A stretch of 40,634 bases of DNA, taken from Betaproteobacteria bacterium (GTDB lineage: Bacteria; Acidobacteriota; Terriglobia; Acidiferrales; UBA7541). The position numbers were made by a program, and so were the translations under genes. The stretch spans positions 1 through 40,634 of the forward strand of contig CAJCHZ010000087.1 in the NCBI GenBank assembly GCA_903970165.1. The letters run 5' to 3'. Numbering within the stretch: the stretch's first letter is position 1; each line of letters begins with the position of its first letter. The notes below the pieces were generated by a model that was given only the letters and a program-made list of their open reading frames with translations, had not been told where the DNA came from and did not search any database. This document shows, piece by piece, positions 30,476-38,387 of the stretch.

Positions 30476-33295
30476 TCAATTTTTCTGAGCTGATTTCTCT
30501 GCCTCGGATGTTGCGTAAGCACTGACAAAAACATAGGTTCCCGACCCAACATTCACAAGCAGGGCGTCGCGGGATTGGCTGGCGCCAGAAAACTCAGGGC
30601 GTCCCGCCAGAGGCTTGCCGCCTTCGCTGACGTCTTGCAGCTTGGCCTTTGGCAGCCGCACCGTGGCTGTGGTGTTCGCGGGAACTTCGACCTGTGTGGT
30701 CAACTTGCCGTCGGCGATTTTCCAGCCCGACGTCGCGCGTCCGTACATCGTCTCTACGGACGCCTTGGCGCTGGTGAGGCCTCCGCCTGGTTCCGGCTGG
30801 ATCAAAATGTGCTTGTATCCCGGCGTCTGCTCGTCAATCCGGAGCCCCGCAACGACCGCGTACATCCAATTGCCGATCGCGCCGTAGGCATAGTGATTGA
30901 AGGAATTCATTCCCACATCTTGCATGCTGCCATCGGGCTTTTGTCCGTCCCAGCGTTCCCAGATGGTGGTGGCGCCTTGCGTCACGGGATAGAGCCAAGA
31001 AGGATACTCCTTACGATTCAGGAGCATGTAGGCCTCATCCAGATAGCCGTAATCGCTCAGGGCCTGGCAGAGCACCGGCGTACCCAGAAAACCGGTCGTC
31101 AGGTGTTTGAACTTTCGCACATCTTCGGCCAAGCGCGCGGCCGCTTCGGCCCTCATAGGTTCCGGCAACAGATCGAATTCCAACGCCAGCGCATACGCCG
31201 TCTGCGTGTCGGAAGAAAGCCGCCCGTTGGGTGTCACAAACTCTTTTACGAAGGCGGCTTTTATTTTCTGCTCAAGAGCAGCATAGTCAGCCGCGTCTTC
31301 TTTTTTGCCCAAGACTTCAGCCGTTTTTGCGAGCAATTCCGTCGAACGTGCAAAATACGCGGTCTGGATCAAGTCCGGTGACGTCGTGGCTCCTGGATAC
31401 GCGGCACTCGTTGTGGCAAATGACAGCCAATCTCCAAATGTAAATCCGGTGTTCCAGAGATATTTATCGCCCGCCACGCGGCGTATGTATTCGACCCAGG
31501 CCTTCATGCTGGGGTACTGCTCTGCGAGAATCCGCTTGTCACCGAATGCCTGGTAGAGAGTCCACGGCATGACAACGGCCACATCCGCCCATCCCGCGGA
31601 AGCAGCCGCGCCCTTGCGAGTGTCGCGCGTCAAGGTGTTGGGGACGACGAAGGGAACCGCCCCGTCATCCTCCTGGTCTAGCGCCACATCGCGGAGCCAC
31701 TTGGTATAAAAACCCGCGGTGTCGAAATTAAAGGACGCTGTCGGCGCGAACACTTGCGCATCTCCCGTCCAACCAAGCCGTTCGTCACGCTGCGGGCAAT
31801 CCGTGGGAACATCCACAAAATTTCCTTTCTGTCCCCATATAATATTGTGCTCGAGTTGATTTAGCAGCGCGCTCGAACTTTCAAACGTCCCCGTCCTCTC
31901 CATCGCCGAGTGCACCACGATACCTGTAAAATCGTCTGGCTTGACTTCGCCGGGCCATCCGCTGACGGCCACATAGCGGAATCCCTGAAAGGTAAAGTGC
32001 GGTTCGTAAACTTCTGTTCCTTGTCCCTTGGCAGTGTACTGAACCATTTCTTTCGCCGTCCGCAAGTTGGCCGTATAAAAATTCCCCTCTTTATCCAATA
32101 CCTCCGCGTGCCGCAAAGTGATCGTCGTCCCCGCTGGCGCGGCGATACGTAACCTCACCCACCCCACCATGTTCTGCCCCATATCCAGTACCGTATCTCC
32201 GGCGGGGGTCTTGAACACTTTCGCTACCTTTAGCTCATCGATCTCCTTCACCGGCGGTCCGGCAGGCGCGACCAAACTCGCTTTCGGAGCCTGCTGAATC
32301 GTTACACCTTTCCAGTCTTTGTCGGAGTATCCCGCTTCACTCCATCCTGCTTTTTCCAATCGCGCGTCGTAGGCCTCTCCGTCATAAATGTCCGACCAGA
32401 GGACCGGCCCGGTCGCCGCTTTCCATTTTTCGTCGCTGGTGACAATTTCCTGCGTGCCATCCGCATAGCGAATCACCAGTTGCGCCAGCAGCGCCACTTT
32501 TTTCCCATACAGATCCCGCTTTCCCTCCCAGCCGCTCCTTCCGCGGAACCATCCATCACCAAGCACGGCTCCCAGGCAGTTTTCTCCGCCTTTCAGAAGG
32601 CCGGTCACGTCGAACGTCTGATATAGGTAACGAAAATCATAGGCCGTCCAGCCCGGCGTGAGTTGTTGATCCCCGACGCGCTTTCCGTTCAATTGCATCT
32701 CATACAGGCCCATCGCGGTCGCGTAGAGGCGCGCGCGTTCCACTTTTTTGCCGGCCTTCACCGCGAATTCCCGGCGCAACATTGGCGAAGGATTCGATTT
32801 GGTCTCATCCTCCACAAGATCAGGGGTAATCCATTTTGCTTTCCAGTCGCCGGCATTCAGCAATCCCATCTCCCAATGAGCGGTTTTGCTCCAGTCCGAA
32901 AAATGGCCGTGATTGTCTCCCACACGTACCTGCCAAAAATAGATTCCTTCGCTTTCGAGCGCTGGGCCACCGTACTCGACTTGAATGGAGGCATCCGACG
33001 CCTGCTTGCCGGTCTGCCAAATTGTTTTCCCCTGCGCGAGGTCCGCCGGCGAACTTGCCACGCGCAGCTCGTAACTCGTCTGGACAACGCCGCGCTCCGC
33101 ACTCAGCAGTTTCCAGCTGAATCGCGGCCTGGAAACATCCGTTCCCAATGGATCCACTTTGTATTCGACGCGCAAATTTTTCACGGTTAAAGGAGCTTGT
33201 GCCTGCGCAGTCATCGCGCACAACGAACCAGCAGCCACCACACAGACCAACAGGGCTGTTTTCACGCATCTCTTGGCATTTGTCCTGGCATTCAT
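30476..33295 (-). CDS. Alpha-L-rhamnosidase, glycoside hydrolase family 78, secreted
   Basis: A 939-residue exported enzyme that removes terminal alpha-L-rhamnose from plant polysaccharides, flavonoid glycosides or bacterial surface glycans. A signal peptide (LLVCVVAAGSLCAMTAQAQA) is followed by the N-terminal beta-sandwich (NLRVEYKVDPLGTDVSRPRFSW), the rhamnose-binding region (GWFRGRSGWEG), and the catalytic (alpha/alpha)6 barrel with DCPQRDERLGWTGD (starts at Asp499) and the general-base segment TIWERWDG. A C-terminal beta-domain completes the family layout. The ribosome site AGGAAGG lies about six bases before ATG. Gene order HD-protein, rhamnosidase, ggt with gaps of 21 and 33 bp suggests one transcript; a palindrome before the start may allow separate control. 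Confidence 0.93.
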   Translation of the reverse strand: MNARTNAKRCVKTALLVCVVAAGSLCAMTAQAQAPLTVKNLRVEYKVDPLGTDVSRPRFSWKLLSAERGVVQTSYELRVASSPADLAQGKTIWQTGKQASDASIQVEYGGPALESEGIYFWQVRVGDNHGHFSDWSKTAHWEMGLLNAGDWKAKWITPDLVEDETKSNPSPMLRREFAVKAGKKVERARLYATAMGLYEMQLNGKRVGDQQLTPGWTAYDFRYLYQTFDVTGLLKGGENCLGAVLGDGWFRGRSGWEGKRDLYGKKVALLAQLVIRYADGTQEIVTSDEKWKAATGPVLWSDIYDGEAYDARLEKAGWSEAGYSDKDWKGVTIQQAPKASLVAPAGPPVKEIDELKVAKVFKTPAGDTVLDMGQNMVGWVRLRIAAPAGTTITLRHAEVLDKEGNFYTANLRTAKEMVQYTAKGQGTEVYEPHFTFQGFRYVAVSGWPGEVKPDDFTGIVVHSAMERTGTFESSSALLNQLEHNIIWGQKGNFVDVPTDCPQRDERLGWTGDAQVFAPTASFNFDTAGFYTKWLRDVALDQEDDGAVPFVVPNTLTRDTRKGAAASAGWADVAVVMPWTLYQAFGDKRILAEQYPSMKAWVEYIRRVAGDKYLWNTGFTFGDWLSFATTSAAYPGATTSPDLIQTAYFARSTELLAKTAEVLGKKEDAADYAALEQKIKAAFVKEFVTPNGRLSSDTQTAYALALEFDLLPEPMRAEAAARLAEDVRKFKHLTTGFLGTPVLCQALSDYGYLDEAYMLLNRKEYPSWLYPVTQGATTIWERWDGQKPDGSMQDVGMNSFNHYAYGAIGNWMYAVVAGLRIDEQTPGYKHILIQPEPGGGLTSAKASVETMYGRATSGWKIADGKLTTQVEVPANTTATVRLPKAKLQDVSEGGKPLAGRPEFSGASQSRDALLVNVGSGTYVFVSAYATSEAEKSAQKN

Positions 33296-33310
33296 CGTCG
33301 ACCTTCCTCT

Positions 33311-33326
33311 AATCGATTAATCGATT
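33311..33326. promoter_or_regulatory. Perfect 16-bp palindrome: two tandem AATCGATT, possible LacI-type operator
   Basis: AATCGATTAATCGATT is a perfect palindrome built from two copies of the 8-bp palindrome AATCGATT. The CG-centred A/T-flanked core is the typical core of LacI-family operators. It lies 16 bases before the rhamnosidase start, directly against its ribosome site, and includes the stop codon of the preceding gene. By chance one perfect 16-bp palindrome is expected in roughly 65 kb, so the position is the main argument. Confidence 0.35.
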
Positions 33327-33946
33327 TCCCGTGCCGATAGTTGCCTGAGCTCAGAGACGACCCGCTTGAGTTCTTCCACGATGCGATTCGATCCTCTTTG
33401 CTCAAAAACCTTAATCAGTTCCTCGAAATACCGAAGCTGCTGGTTACGTCCTCGCTTGAAGCGTTTCCACACTGCTGCGCCCTCTTTTCGATAGTCGTCC
33501 AGGATAGAGCGGGCGTTGTACAGCTTGTCGGCCACGGAGATGAGCAGCGTTTCAAACGGCTCCTGGCGCAACCGCTTGATGTAGGAACTTTTGCGCTCTT
33601 CCCAATTCTGTTTCCTGCTGCTGTCTTCTTCAAAACTGTCCGTCAGGCCCTCCACCATTTTGGCGACTTCTTTTCCAAAGTTTGCTTCAATATCGTGCAG
33701 ACGCGGGATGCCACCCTCGTCTTCCACGGCGTCATGTAGCAGCGCGGCAATCACCATATCCTCGGTTACCGGGAAGGCCACAGAGCCGTTTTCTCCCATC
33801 ACCAGTGCAGCGACGCCCAGCAAATGCGCCATGGTGGGGACGAGCGTCTCCTTTCGGCAAGTTACGTGCACCTGGCGCGCGTAGTCCACGGCGCTCGTGA
33901 ATCGAGCAGTAAGGTGCAACGGATTCTTCGATTTTTGTCTCGGCAT
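33317..33946 (-). CDS. HD-domain protein, small alarmone hydrolase (SpoT/MESH1)-like
   Basis: A 209-residue cytoplasmic HD hydrolase. Metal and substrate motifs typical of the (p)ppGpp-hydrolase domain appear in order: RKETLVPTMAHLLGVAALV (first His), ALLHDAVEDEGG (HD and the ED pair), FGKEVAKMVEGLTDS and LLISVADKLYNARSIL (second Asp and Asn). There is no synthetase or TGS/ACT domain, so it is a stand-alone hydrolase of the MESH1/SAH kind; an unrelated nucleotide phosphohydrolase role is possible. The C-terminus is a helical extension (RGRNQQLRYFEELIKVFEQ). It follows the TPR gene by 51 bp and precedes the rhamnosidase by 21 bp. Confidence 0.85.
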   Translation of the reverse strand: MPRQKSKNPLHLTARFTSAVDYARQVHVTCRKETLVPTMAHLLGVAALVMGENGSVAFPVTEDMVIAALLHDAVEDEGGIPRLHDIEANFGKEVAKMVEGLTDSFEEDSSRKQNWEERKSSYIKRLRQEPFETLLISVADKLYNARSILDDYRKEGAAVWKRFKRGRNQQLRYFEELIKVFEQRGSNRIVEELKRVVSELRQLSAREID

Positions 33947-33997
33947 ATTTCCCCACCCGCCCCGCCCCCAACCACGTCGAACTTCGCGTCACCCATG

Positions 33998-35071
33998 CTA
34001 GTTCTTCTGGAGCTTCCCGCTGACCGTAAGCCGGTCCAACCACCGCTGCGCCGTTGCAGCTTCTTTGCGATCACCGTGCGCCTTCAAAAACTCTCGCAAA
34101 GTCTCTGCCGCTTCCTCATAACGCCCCACCGCGGTCAGGGATTGCGCCACGAGCAACGAAATTTCCGGGGCCTTCCCTTTCGAATCCGCCAGCGCCTGCT
34201 GCGACATTTTCAGCGCATCATCATACTGCTTGTGCTGGTAATACGCTTTGCCCAGCGTCCAACGCGTCTCCCATGCGCCTACTGCATTCAACTGCAGCGA
34301 TTTCTCCAGTGGGGCGATCGCATCGCTATATTTCCCCTGATCACAAAGCGCCATCCCCAATGCCGCAAACGCACGCGCGTGATTCGGGTCAACCTGCGTG
34401 GCTTTTTCCAGTGCGGCTTGCGCCTCCAGCCACTTCTCCTCTATCAGCGAAAGCACACCTCGCACGTACAAAACATCTGGATGTCCCGGTGCCAGCCGCA
34501 TCGCTTCGTCCACGTTTTTCTTTGCTTCCGGTAGATTGTTCGCGCTCAGCGCCTCCAATCCTTTATCCACCGCTTTCCTTGCTTTCGGTGCCAGCAAAGG
34601 CCTGCCAGGAACTCCCGGGGGAGTTGCGCCGTTCGCGACACGCCGCAGGTATACATCCACCTCCACCTTCCCCGGGGCTTGCATGGAAATGTCTTTCTGC
34701 GCGTCCTGGTATCCCGCCGCTTTCACCATGATCGTAAAGCTGCCCAGATAATTCGAGACCAGCACAGCTCTCCCCTGCGAGGTCTCTCCCGAGGCACTGG
34801 GAATAGATCCATCACGATAAACTCTCACCATCGCCTCCGAAGTCAGCGGCTCTCCTGTAGCGTCCCGCACCATTACGGAGATTTCCACGCCCCTCCCGTG
34901 GAACTCACTCGCCTCGCTTCCACTATCCTGGCAAAATCCCGAAGGGATGAATGAAAAGCAGAACATCCATAGCAGCAAAATTCGCGTAATCGCTGGACAA
35001 AAAAGTAGCCCGGCCCATCCCAGAGCCTCGATCTGGACCCACTCGCGGGTCCCTCTGCGGCAACACCGCAT
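33998..35071 (-). CDS. Secreted TPR protein with an N-terminal carboxypeptidase-regulatory-like domain
   Basis: A 357-residue exported protein. The N-terminus contains a long hydrophobic signal (ITRILLLWMFCFSFIPS, then GFCQ). Residues about 60-145 form a transthyretin-like beta-sandwich of the CarboxypepD_reg kind (VEISVMVRDATGEPLTSEAMVRVYRDG...YLGSFTIMVKAAGYQDAQKDI). From about 165 to 345 there are four or five tetratricopeptide repeats (for example VDPNHARAFAALGMALCDQGKYSDAIAPLEKSL). Such proteins serve as scaffolds for envelope complexes. ATG 35071 has GAGG six bases before it; shorter starts nearer the signal peptide are possible. It is the first gene of the minus-strand group. Confidence 0.82.
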   Translation of the reverse strand: MRCCRRGTREWVQIEALGWAGLLFCPAITRILLLWMFCFSFIPSGFCQDSGSEASEFHGRGVEISVMVRDATGEPLTSEAMVRVYRDGSIPSASGETSQGRAVLVSNYLGSFTIMVKAAGYQDAQKDISMQAPGKVEVDVYLRRVANGATPPGVPGRPLLAPKARKAVDKGLEALSANNLPEAKKNVDEAMRLAPGHPDVLYVRGVLSLIEEKWLEAQAALEKATQVDPNHARAFAALGMALCDQGKYSDAIAPLEKSLQLNAVGAWETRWTLGKAYYQHKQYDDALKMSQQALADSKGKAPEISLLVAQSLTAVGRYEEAAETLREFLKAHGDRKEAATAQRWLDRLTVSGKLQKN

Positions 35072-35189
35072 GCCGGCCCTCGACCAATTGGCGCGAGCCT
35101 AGTCCCCGAGGCGTATCGCGTCAAGCGAAACGTTTTGATTTGGACGTTGCAGGGTCTGCTGCGGGCTTCACTAGTGGTCAGTTTGCGGT

Positions 35190-35217
35190 TAGCGCTGCCA
35201 GCTAAGCGCTAGTTTTT
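35190..35217 (+). terminator. Intrinsic terminator-like hairpin with no plus-strand gene before it
   Basis: TAGCGC (35190-35195) pairs with GCGCTA (35206-35211) around a 10-base loop, then G and TTTTT (35213-35217). It points along the plus strand, yet the gene to its left runs the other way. It may end an antisense or leader RNA, or attenuate the small gene at 35265. Confidence 0.5.
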
Positions 35218-35264
35218 CCGAGATTGAGTATGATGGGCGTTGCGTCGAAACTGCGTAAGCTGAC

Positions 35265-35466
35265 GTGAAAAAGATTCTAAGCTGGTTGGTGAAGAGCGCC
35301 CTTCTACCGATACTCTCTGCCTCTCTGGCTGTAGGTGTGATTAACCTCATGGAAGCGCACCGAAATCACGATTATGGACAGGTAATCTCTTGCCGTCATC
35401 TGGTTCATTTTGGTCCCCATCATTGGATTTTGGACGCAGCGCAAGCGCAGCACAAAACCACTCTGA
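35265..35466 (+). pseudogene. Frameshifted small two-helix membrane protein
   Basis: From GTG 35265 the frame encodes a basic start and a membrane helix (KKILSWLVKSALLPILSASL) up to HRNHDYGQ. There the frame turns into unlikely protein, while the +1 frame from about 35386 encodes SLAVIWFILVPIIGFW, a clear second membrane helix, then the basic tail TQRKRSTKPL and TGA 35464-35466. Removing one base near 35383-35386 would join them (GQVSLAVIWFILVPIIGFW). I therefore read this as one small membrane protein of about 66 residues broken by a one-base insertion, or a sequencing error. A 12-codon open frame (35230-35268) overlaps its start codon. No family recognised. Confidence 0.45.
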
Positions 35467-35517
35467 CATGACCGGAATTGGACGCACGCGGCTTATACGC
35501 AAGGCTGGGGGAGGCAG

Positions 35518-36096
35518 ATGCGCGCGCGCATGATCGCAGTGTTTGGACTAGTGGTAGCCGTGATTCCTGTCTGCTTTCGGCAAAACGACAAACAGTCGTC
35601 GAATAGCGAAAAGAGCTTGGATTCCTCACCAAATAAGTTGCTACTCGAAGTCCTTGAAACTGATTTAGGAATCGGAGGAACCAATCAATTCGTATATGTT
35701 CGGGTTTTTTCCGATGGTTCGATTGAATATCACCCGAAAAGGTTCCAAGACCTTAGAAAACAGCATGCATCACAAGGGAAGATTTCCAAAGAGGACTTGG
35801 ATGCGATAGCAGGAGTTCTGACCCTTAAGGATGTGGCCGAGCTTCCTTCGTTATTTAAAAGCACCTACGTGCCGATCGACTCCTATTGGGACTTGGACTT
35901 CACCATCCCGAGAAGCGGCGAGACTCAAAAAATCCAAGTCGTGAATTTCTCACCGACGAAGGCTATTGAGAACAAAAAAGCTTATCCCCAGCCCCTCGTC
36001 AGGCTTGTATGCGCAGCGTGGGGAGTTAGAAAACTCTTTTCTACCGAAATGCCCGACCTGAGCCAACACTGTCAACAGTTCGTATTGCGGCACTGA
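35518..36096 (+). CDS. Secreted protein of unknown function
   Basis: A 192-residue protein with a signal-like start (ARMIAVFGLVVAVIPVCF) preceded by GGGGGAGG (35507-35514); ATG 35530 is an alternative start. The mature part reads LLLEVLETDLGIGGTNQFVYVRVFSDGSIEYH, KISKEDLDAIAGVLTLKDVAELPS, SYWDLDFTIPRSGETQKIQVVNFSP and ends near ALVRLVCAAWGVRKLF-like helix. It has the look of small acidobacterial exported proteins that carry a 'VRVFSDGSIEYH' strand pair, but I do not recognise a named family. Codon use is poorer in GC than in the neighbours, which could mean recent acquisition. It stands alone on the plus strand. Confidence 0.6.
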   Translation: MRARMIAVFGLVVAVIPVCFRQNDKQSSNSEKSLDSSPNKLLLEVLETDLGIGGTNQFVYVRVFSDGSIEYHPKRFQDLRKQHASQGKISKEDLDAIAGVLTLKDVAELPSLFKSTYVPIDSYWDLDFTIPRSGETQKIQVVNFSPTKAIENKKAYPQPLVRLVCAAWGVRKLFSTEMPDLSQHCQQFVLRH

Positions 36097-36269
36097 CCTT
36101 GAAATTTGCTAACGTGGTCGCGTTTTCCGACAAGTCCTTGGTAAGCACAGAAAACCGGAAAAGTCCGTTCCGGCACCCGCAAGTTAGTCCGTTTTTGAAC
36201 AGTCAGGTGCTCTTCGATGTTGTAGTTTGCTTGCTCGATCGTCGCATTAGGCTGAATCCGGGGGCTTTC

Positions 36270-36683
36270 ATGGCAAGGAAAGTGCTACTGGTGGTAATTC
36301 GCGTGCTGGTCTCGTTGAATCTTCTCGGAGCAGCAATCTTGTTCAAGTTTGCAGGAGTACCGCTGTCCGTGGCGCTCTTCAGCAAAATGTCCGATGCCGC
36401 ACACGGCCTGATTTCTCAACCGGTGTTTCGCATGGGGACGGGGATCATAGAAACTGTGTTGGCGATCCTGTTCCTGATTCCTAAAACCGCCAAGTTGGGA
36501 GCTGCCTGTATTGCCGTTTACATGATCGCGCCTATATTGAGCCACGTCTTCGTCCTGGGTTACGGGGCATTCTTTGTGAATGCGCTGGCGACGCTTTTTC
36601 TTGCGTGCGTCTATCTCTATTTCGTGCGCACACCGTCGCGCGATATAAGCCGTGGTGTTGTGACGGCAACGCAGACTCGCTAG
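36270..36683 (+). CDS. DoxX-like small integral membrane protein
   Basis: A 137-residue protein with four membrane helices (about 5-25, 55-75, 77-97 and 100-122) in the DoxX/DoxD-like arrangement: a start helix LLVVIRVLVSLNLLGAAILFKF, then ETVLAILFLIPKTAKLGAACIAVYM and a His-containing third loop (ILSHVFVLGYG). The usual role is uncertain; some DoxX proteins take part in thiosulfate or redox stress metabolism. ATG 36270 begins the hydrophobic protein; the open frame extends upstream to 36099 but that part looks non-coding. No close partner gene. Confidence 0.65.
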   Translation: MARKVLLVVIRVLVSLNLLGAAILFKFAGVPLSVALFSKMSDAAHGLISQPVFRMGTGIIETVLAILFLIPKTAKLGAACIAVYMIAPILSHVFVLGYGAFFVNALATLFLACVYLYFVRTPSRDISRGVVTATQTR

Positions 36684-37083
36684 CCTTCGAAGGGCTGGAA
36701 GCCCGGTGGTAGTGAATGCTGCCAAGATCTAAATTCCCCATAAGCCGCTTACTAAACAAGGTCCACACGAGGACTTTGCATCTCCGATAAGCTTTGCCAG
36801 CGCAAGCGGTCGACGCAACACTTGCTTGGAGTTTTCTCCAATCCGACCATCTGAACCGGCAAGGTTGATCAGAAGTTGAACCGGATCCCTGCGACTTTCT
36901 TATATCCCCAAAGGGCTGGACAGACATCTATCGAGGTAAGCGCCCAGGTCGGACCTGGGCTGATTGTGGCTGGCATTCTCATCGAGCCACGGAATTGTGA
37001 AAGGCCTATCTCCAACCAACGGCTGCGCTTAAGCCAAACGTTGACGGGACTCGGAGAACGTTTCTTGTGAAGGAGAACGCAAC
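36684..37083 (+). other. 400-bp gap before the cytochrome gene, no gene seen
   Basis: Besides a small hairpin after the DoxX gene (GGGCT-gga-AGCCC, 36692-36704) and the palindrome listed separately, I see no convincing protein, RNA or repeat. The ribosome site of the next gene (AAGGAG, about seven bases before its ATG) is at its right end. Confidence 0.4.
36942..36960. promoter_or_regulatory. 19-bp palindrome GCCCAGGTC-G-GACCTGGGC upstream of the cytochrome gene
   Basis: Perfect 9-bp arms around a single central G, 123 bp before the cytochrome start. No T-run follows, so an operator for a dimeric regulator is more likely than a terminator. Alternatively the RNA would fold as a 7-bp hairpin with a TCGGA loop. 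Confidence 0.35.
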
Positions 37084-38139
37084 ATGTCTGAACTTGCGAC
37101 GAAATCTATCCGCCTACCGCGGATTGGCGGGTGGGGCGAAAGTGATCGTAGCGTGGCCTTGAAACATAAGCTGATACTTGGCGTGATCGGCGTCATGCTG
37201 GGCGCCTTGCTTCAAGGTTGCACAGCGGGCAAGCAGCCTTCTGGAGAGGAAACCCGGCTAGCTAATGCCGCAAAAGACGTCACCATTCCGTTGGAGGCCG
37301 GGAAGATGAAGAACCGGCTGCCTGATACAGATGAGGTCGTGAGCCAAGGCCAGGAAGCGTTTCTTGGATCTTGCGCCCAATGCCACGGTGCGGATGCACG
37401 CGGAGATAGTGACATCGGGCGCAACATGTACCCGCCCGCCATGGACCTGACCTCATCCCACGTCCAGCACTGGAGCGACGCCGAGCTGTTTTGGATCATA
37501 CAGAACGGAGTTCGCCTCACAGGCATGCCTTCCTGGAAGTCGAGCATCTCCGATAACGATACCTGGAAGCTTGTACGTTTCATCCACAAGCTTCCCCACC
37601 TCGGCGCTGCTTCGGCGCCTACCGCAGTCGCGTCACAGGCACAAGCCGCAGTTTCCACTCAGGACAAGTACGCCCTCAAAATACCGAATGGCCTCGCGTT
37701 CTCTGAGTTCAGAGGATACGAAAGCTGGCAGGTGATCTCCCTCAGCCATAACGGAGATAAGCTCGCTGCTATCCTCGGGAATCCTGTGATGATCGACGCC
37801 TATAAGGCGGGTATTCCAGGCAACGGCAAGCCCTTTCCAGATGGCGCCAAGATGGCGAAGATCCATTGGAACGGGAAAGTGAATGACCATGAACCCGGTG
37901 CGCCAACGGTGCCAGACACCCAGCATGACGTTGATTTAATGCTGAAGGACAGCAAGAGGTTCGCGGACAGCGGCGGTTGGGGTTACGGCGCGTTCGAGTA
38001 TGACGCGGCGTCCAATGTCTTTCGGCCAGCCGACTTGAAAGATAAGCCACCGCAGGGGAACGACGCCAAGTGCGGGTTCGCGTGCCACACGATAGTGAAG
38101 TCAAAAGATTACGTTTTCACGGATTACGGGCCCAGGTGA
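37084..38139 (+). CDS. Lipoprotein with class I cytochrome c domain and C-terminal cytochrome P460-type domain
   Basis: A 351-residue exported redox protein. The N-terminal signal ends in LLQGC, a lipobox-like site with Cys46, so it is probably a membrane-anchored lipoprotein. Domain 1 (about 85-170) is a mono-heme cytochrome c: CAQCH with Cys97, Cys100 and His101 and a distal Met at 148 (GMPSWKSS). A linker rich in Ala/Thr/Gln leads to a P460-like domain (about 195-351) with KIPNGLAFSEFRGYESWQVI and, near the end, CGFACH (Cys330, Cys334, His335), a three-residue-spaced heme motif, followed by KSKDYVFTDY. P460 proteins oxidise hydroxylamine or NO in some bacteria; the function here is unknown. 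Inferred: periplasmic electron transfer or detoxification. Confidence 0.85.
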   Translation: MSELATKSIRLPRIGGWGESDRSVALKHKLILGVIGVMLGALLQGCTAGKQPSGEETRLANAAKDVTIPLEAGKMKNRLPDTDEVVSQGQEAFLGSCAQCHGADARGDSDIGRNMYPPAMDLTSSHVQHWSDAELFWIIQNGVRLTGMPSWKSSISDNDTWKLVRFIHKLPHLGAASAPTAVASQAQAAVSTQDKYALKIPNGLAFSEFRGYESWQVISLSHNGDKLAAILGNPVMIDAYKAGIPGNGKPFPDGAKMAKIHWNGKVNDHEPGAPTVPDTQHDVDLMLKDSKRFADSGGWGYGAFEYDAASNVFRPADLKDKPPQGNDAKCGFACHTIVKSKDYVFTDYGPR

Positions 38140-38387
38140 TACGCCAAAGTATCCAGGTCATCGGCGTATGCACAACACCACGTCAAAAAAAACGGGCTCT
38201 TCTGATTGCAACTCCCGATTGGTCGCGTGGGATATTTTCCCTACCAGACCAACCTCTCCGGTGAGGGCTAAATAGGAACTGACCCAGTATCCGGGCTTCC
38301 CGACTGTTTGCGGTTCACGGCAAAGTCGGTAAACTGTAGACTCTGCTTCCTTGCGGGCCTCCCTCTGCCGCCGCGGAGCCATACAAA
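38140..38387 (+). other. Spacer between the cytochrome gene and glgB
   Basis: ATACGCC (38139-38145) and GGCGTAT (38163-38169) form a hairpin with a 17-base loop just after the cytochrome stop, possibly part of a terminator. No leader peptide or clear promoter is seen in the rest. Confidence 0.25.

Noticed and set aside
36099..36269. Upstream extension of the DoxX-like frame
   Set aside because: The added 57 residues have no membrane-protein character or ribosome site; ATG 36270 starts the first helix.
36876..37070. A 64-codon plus-strand frame before the cytochrome gene
   Set aside because: No ribosome site, no recognisable motif, and it contains the 19-bp palindrome; looks non-coding.
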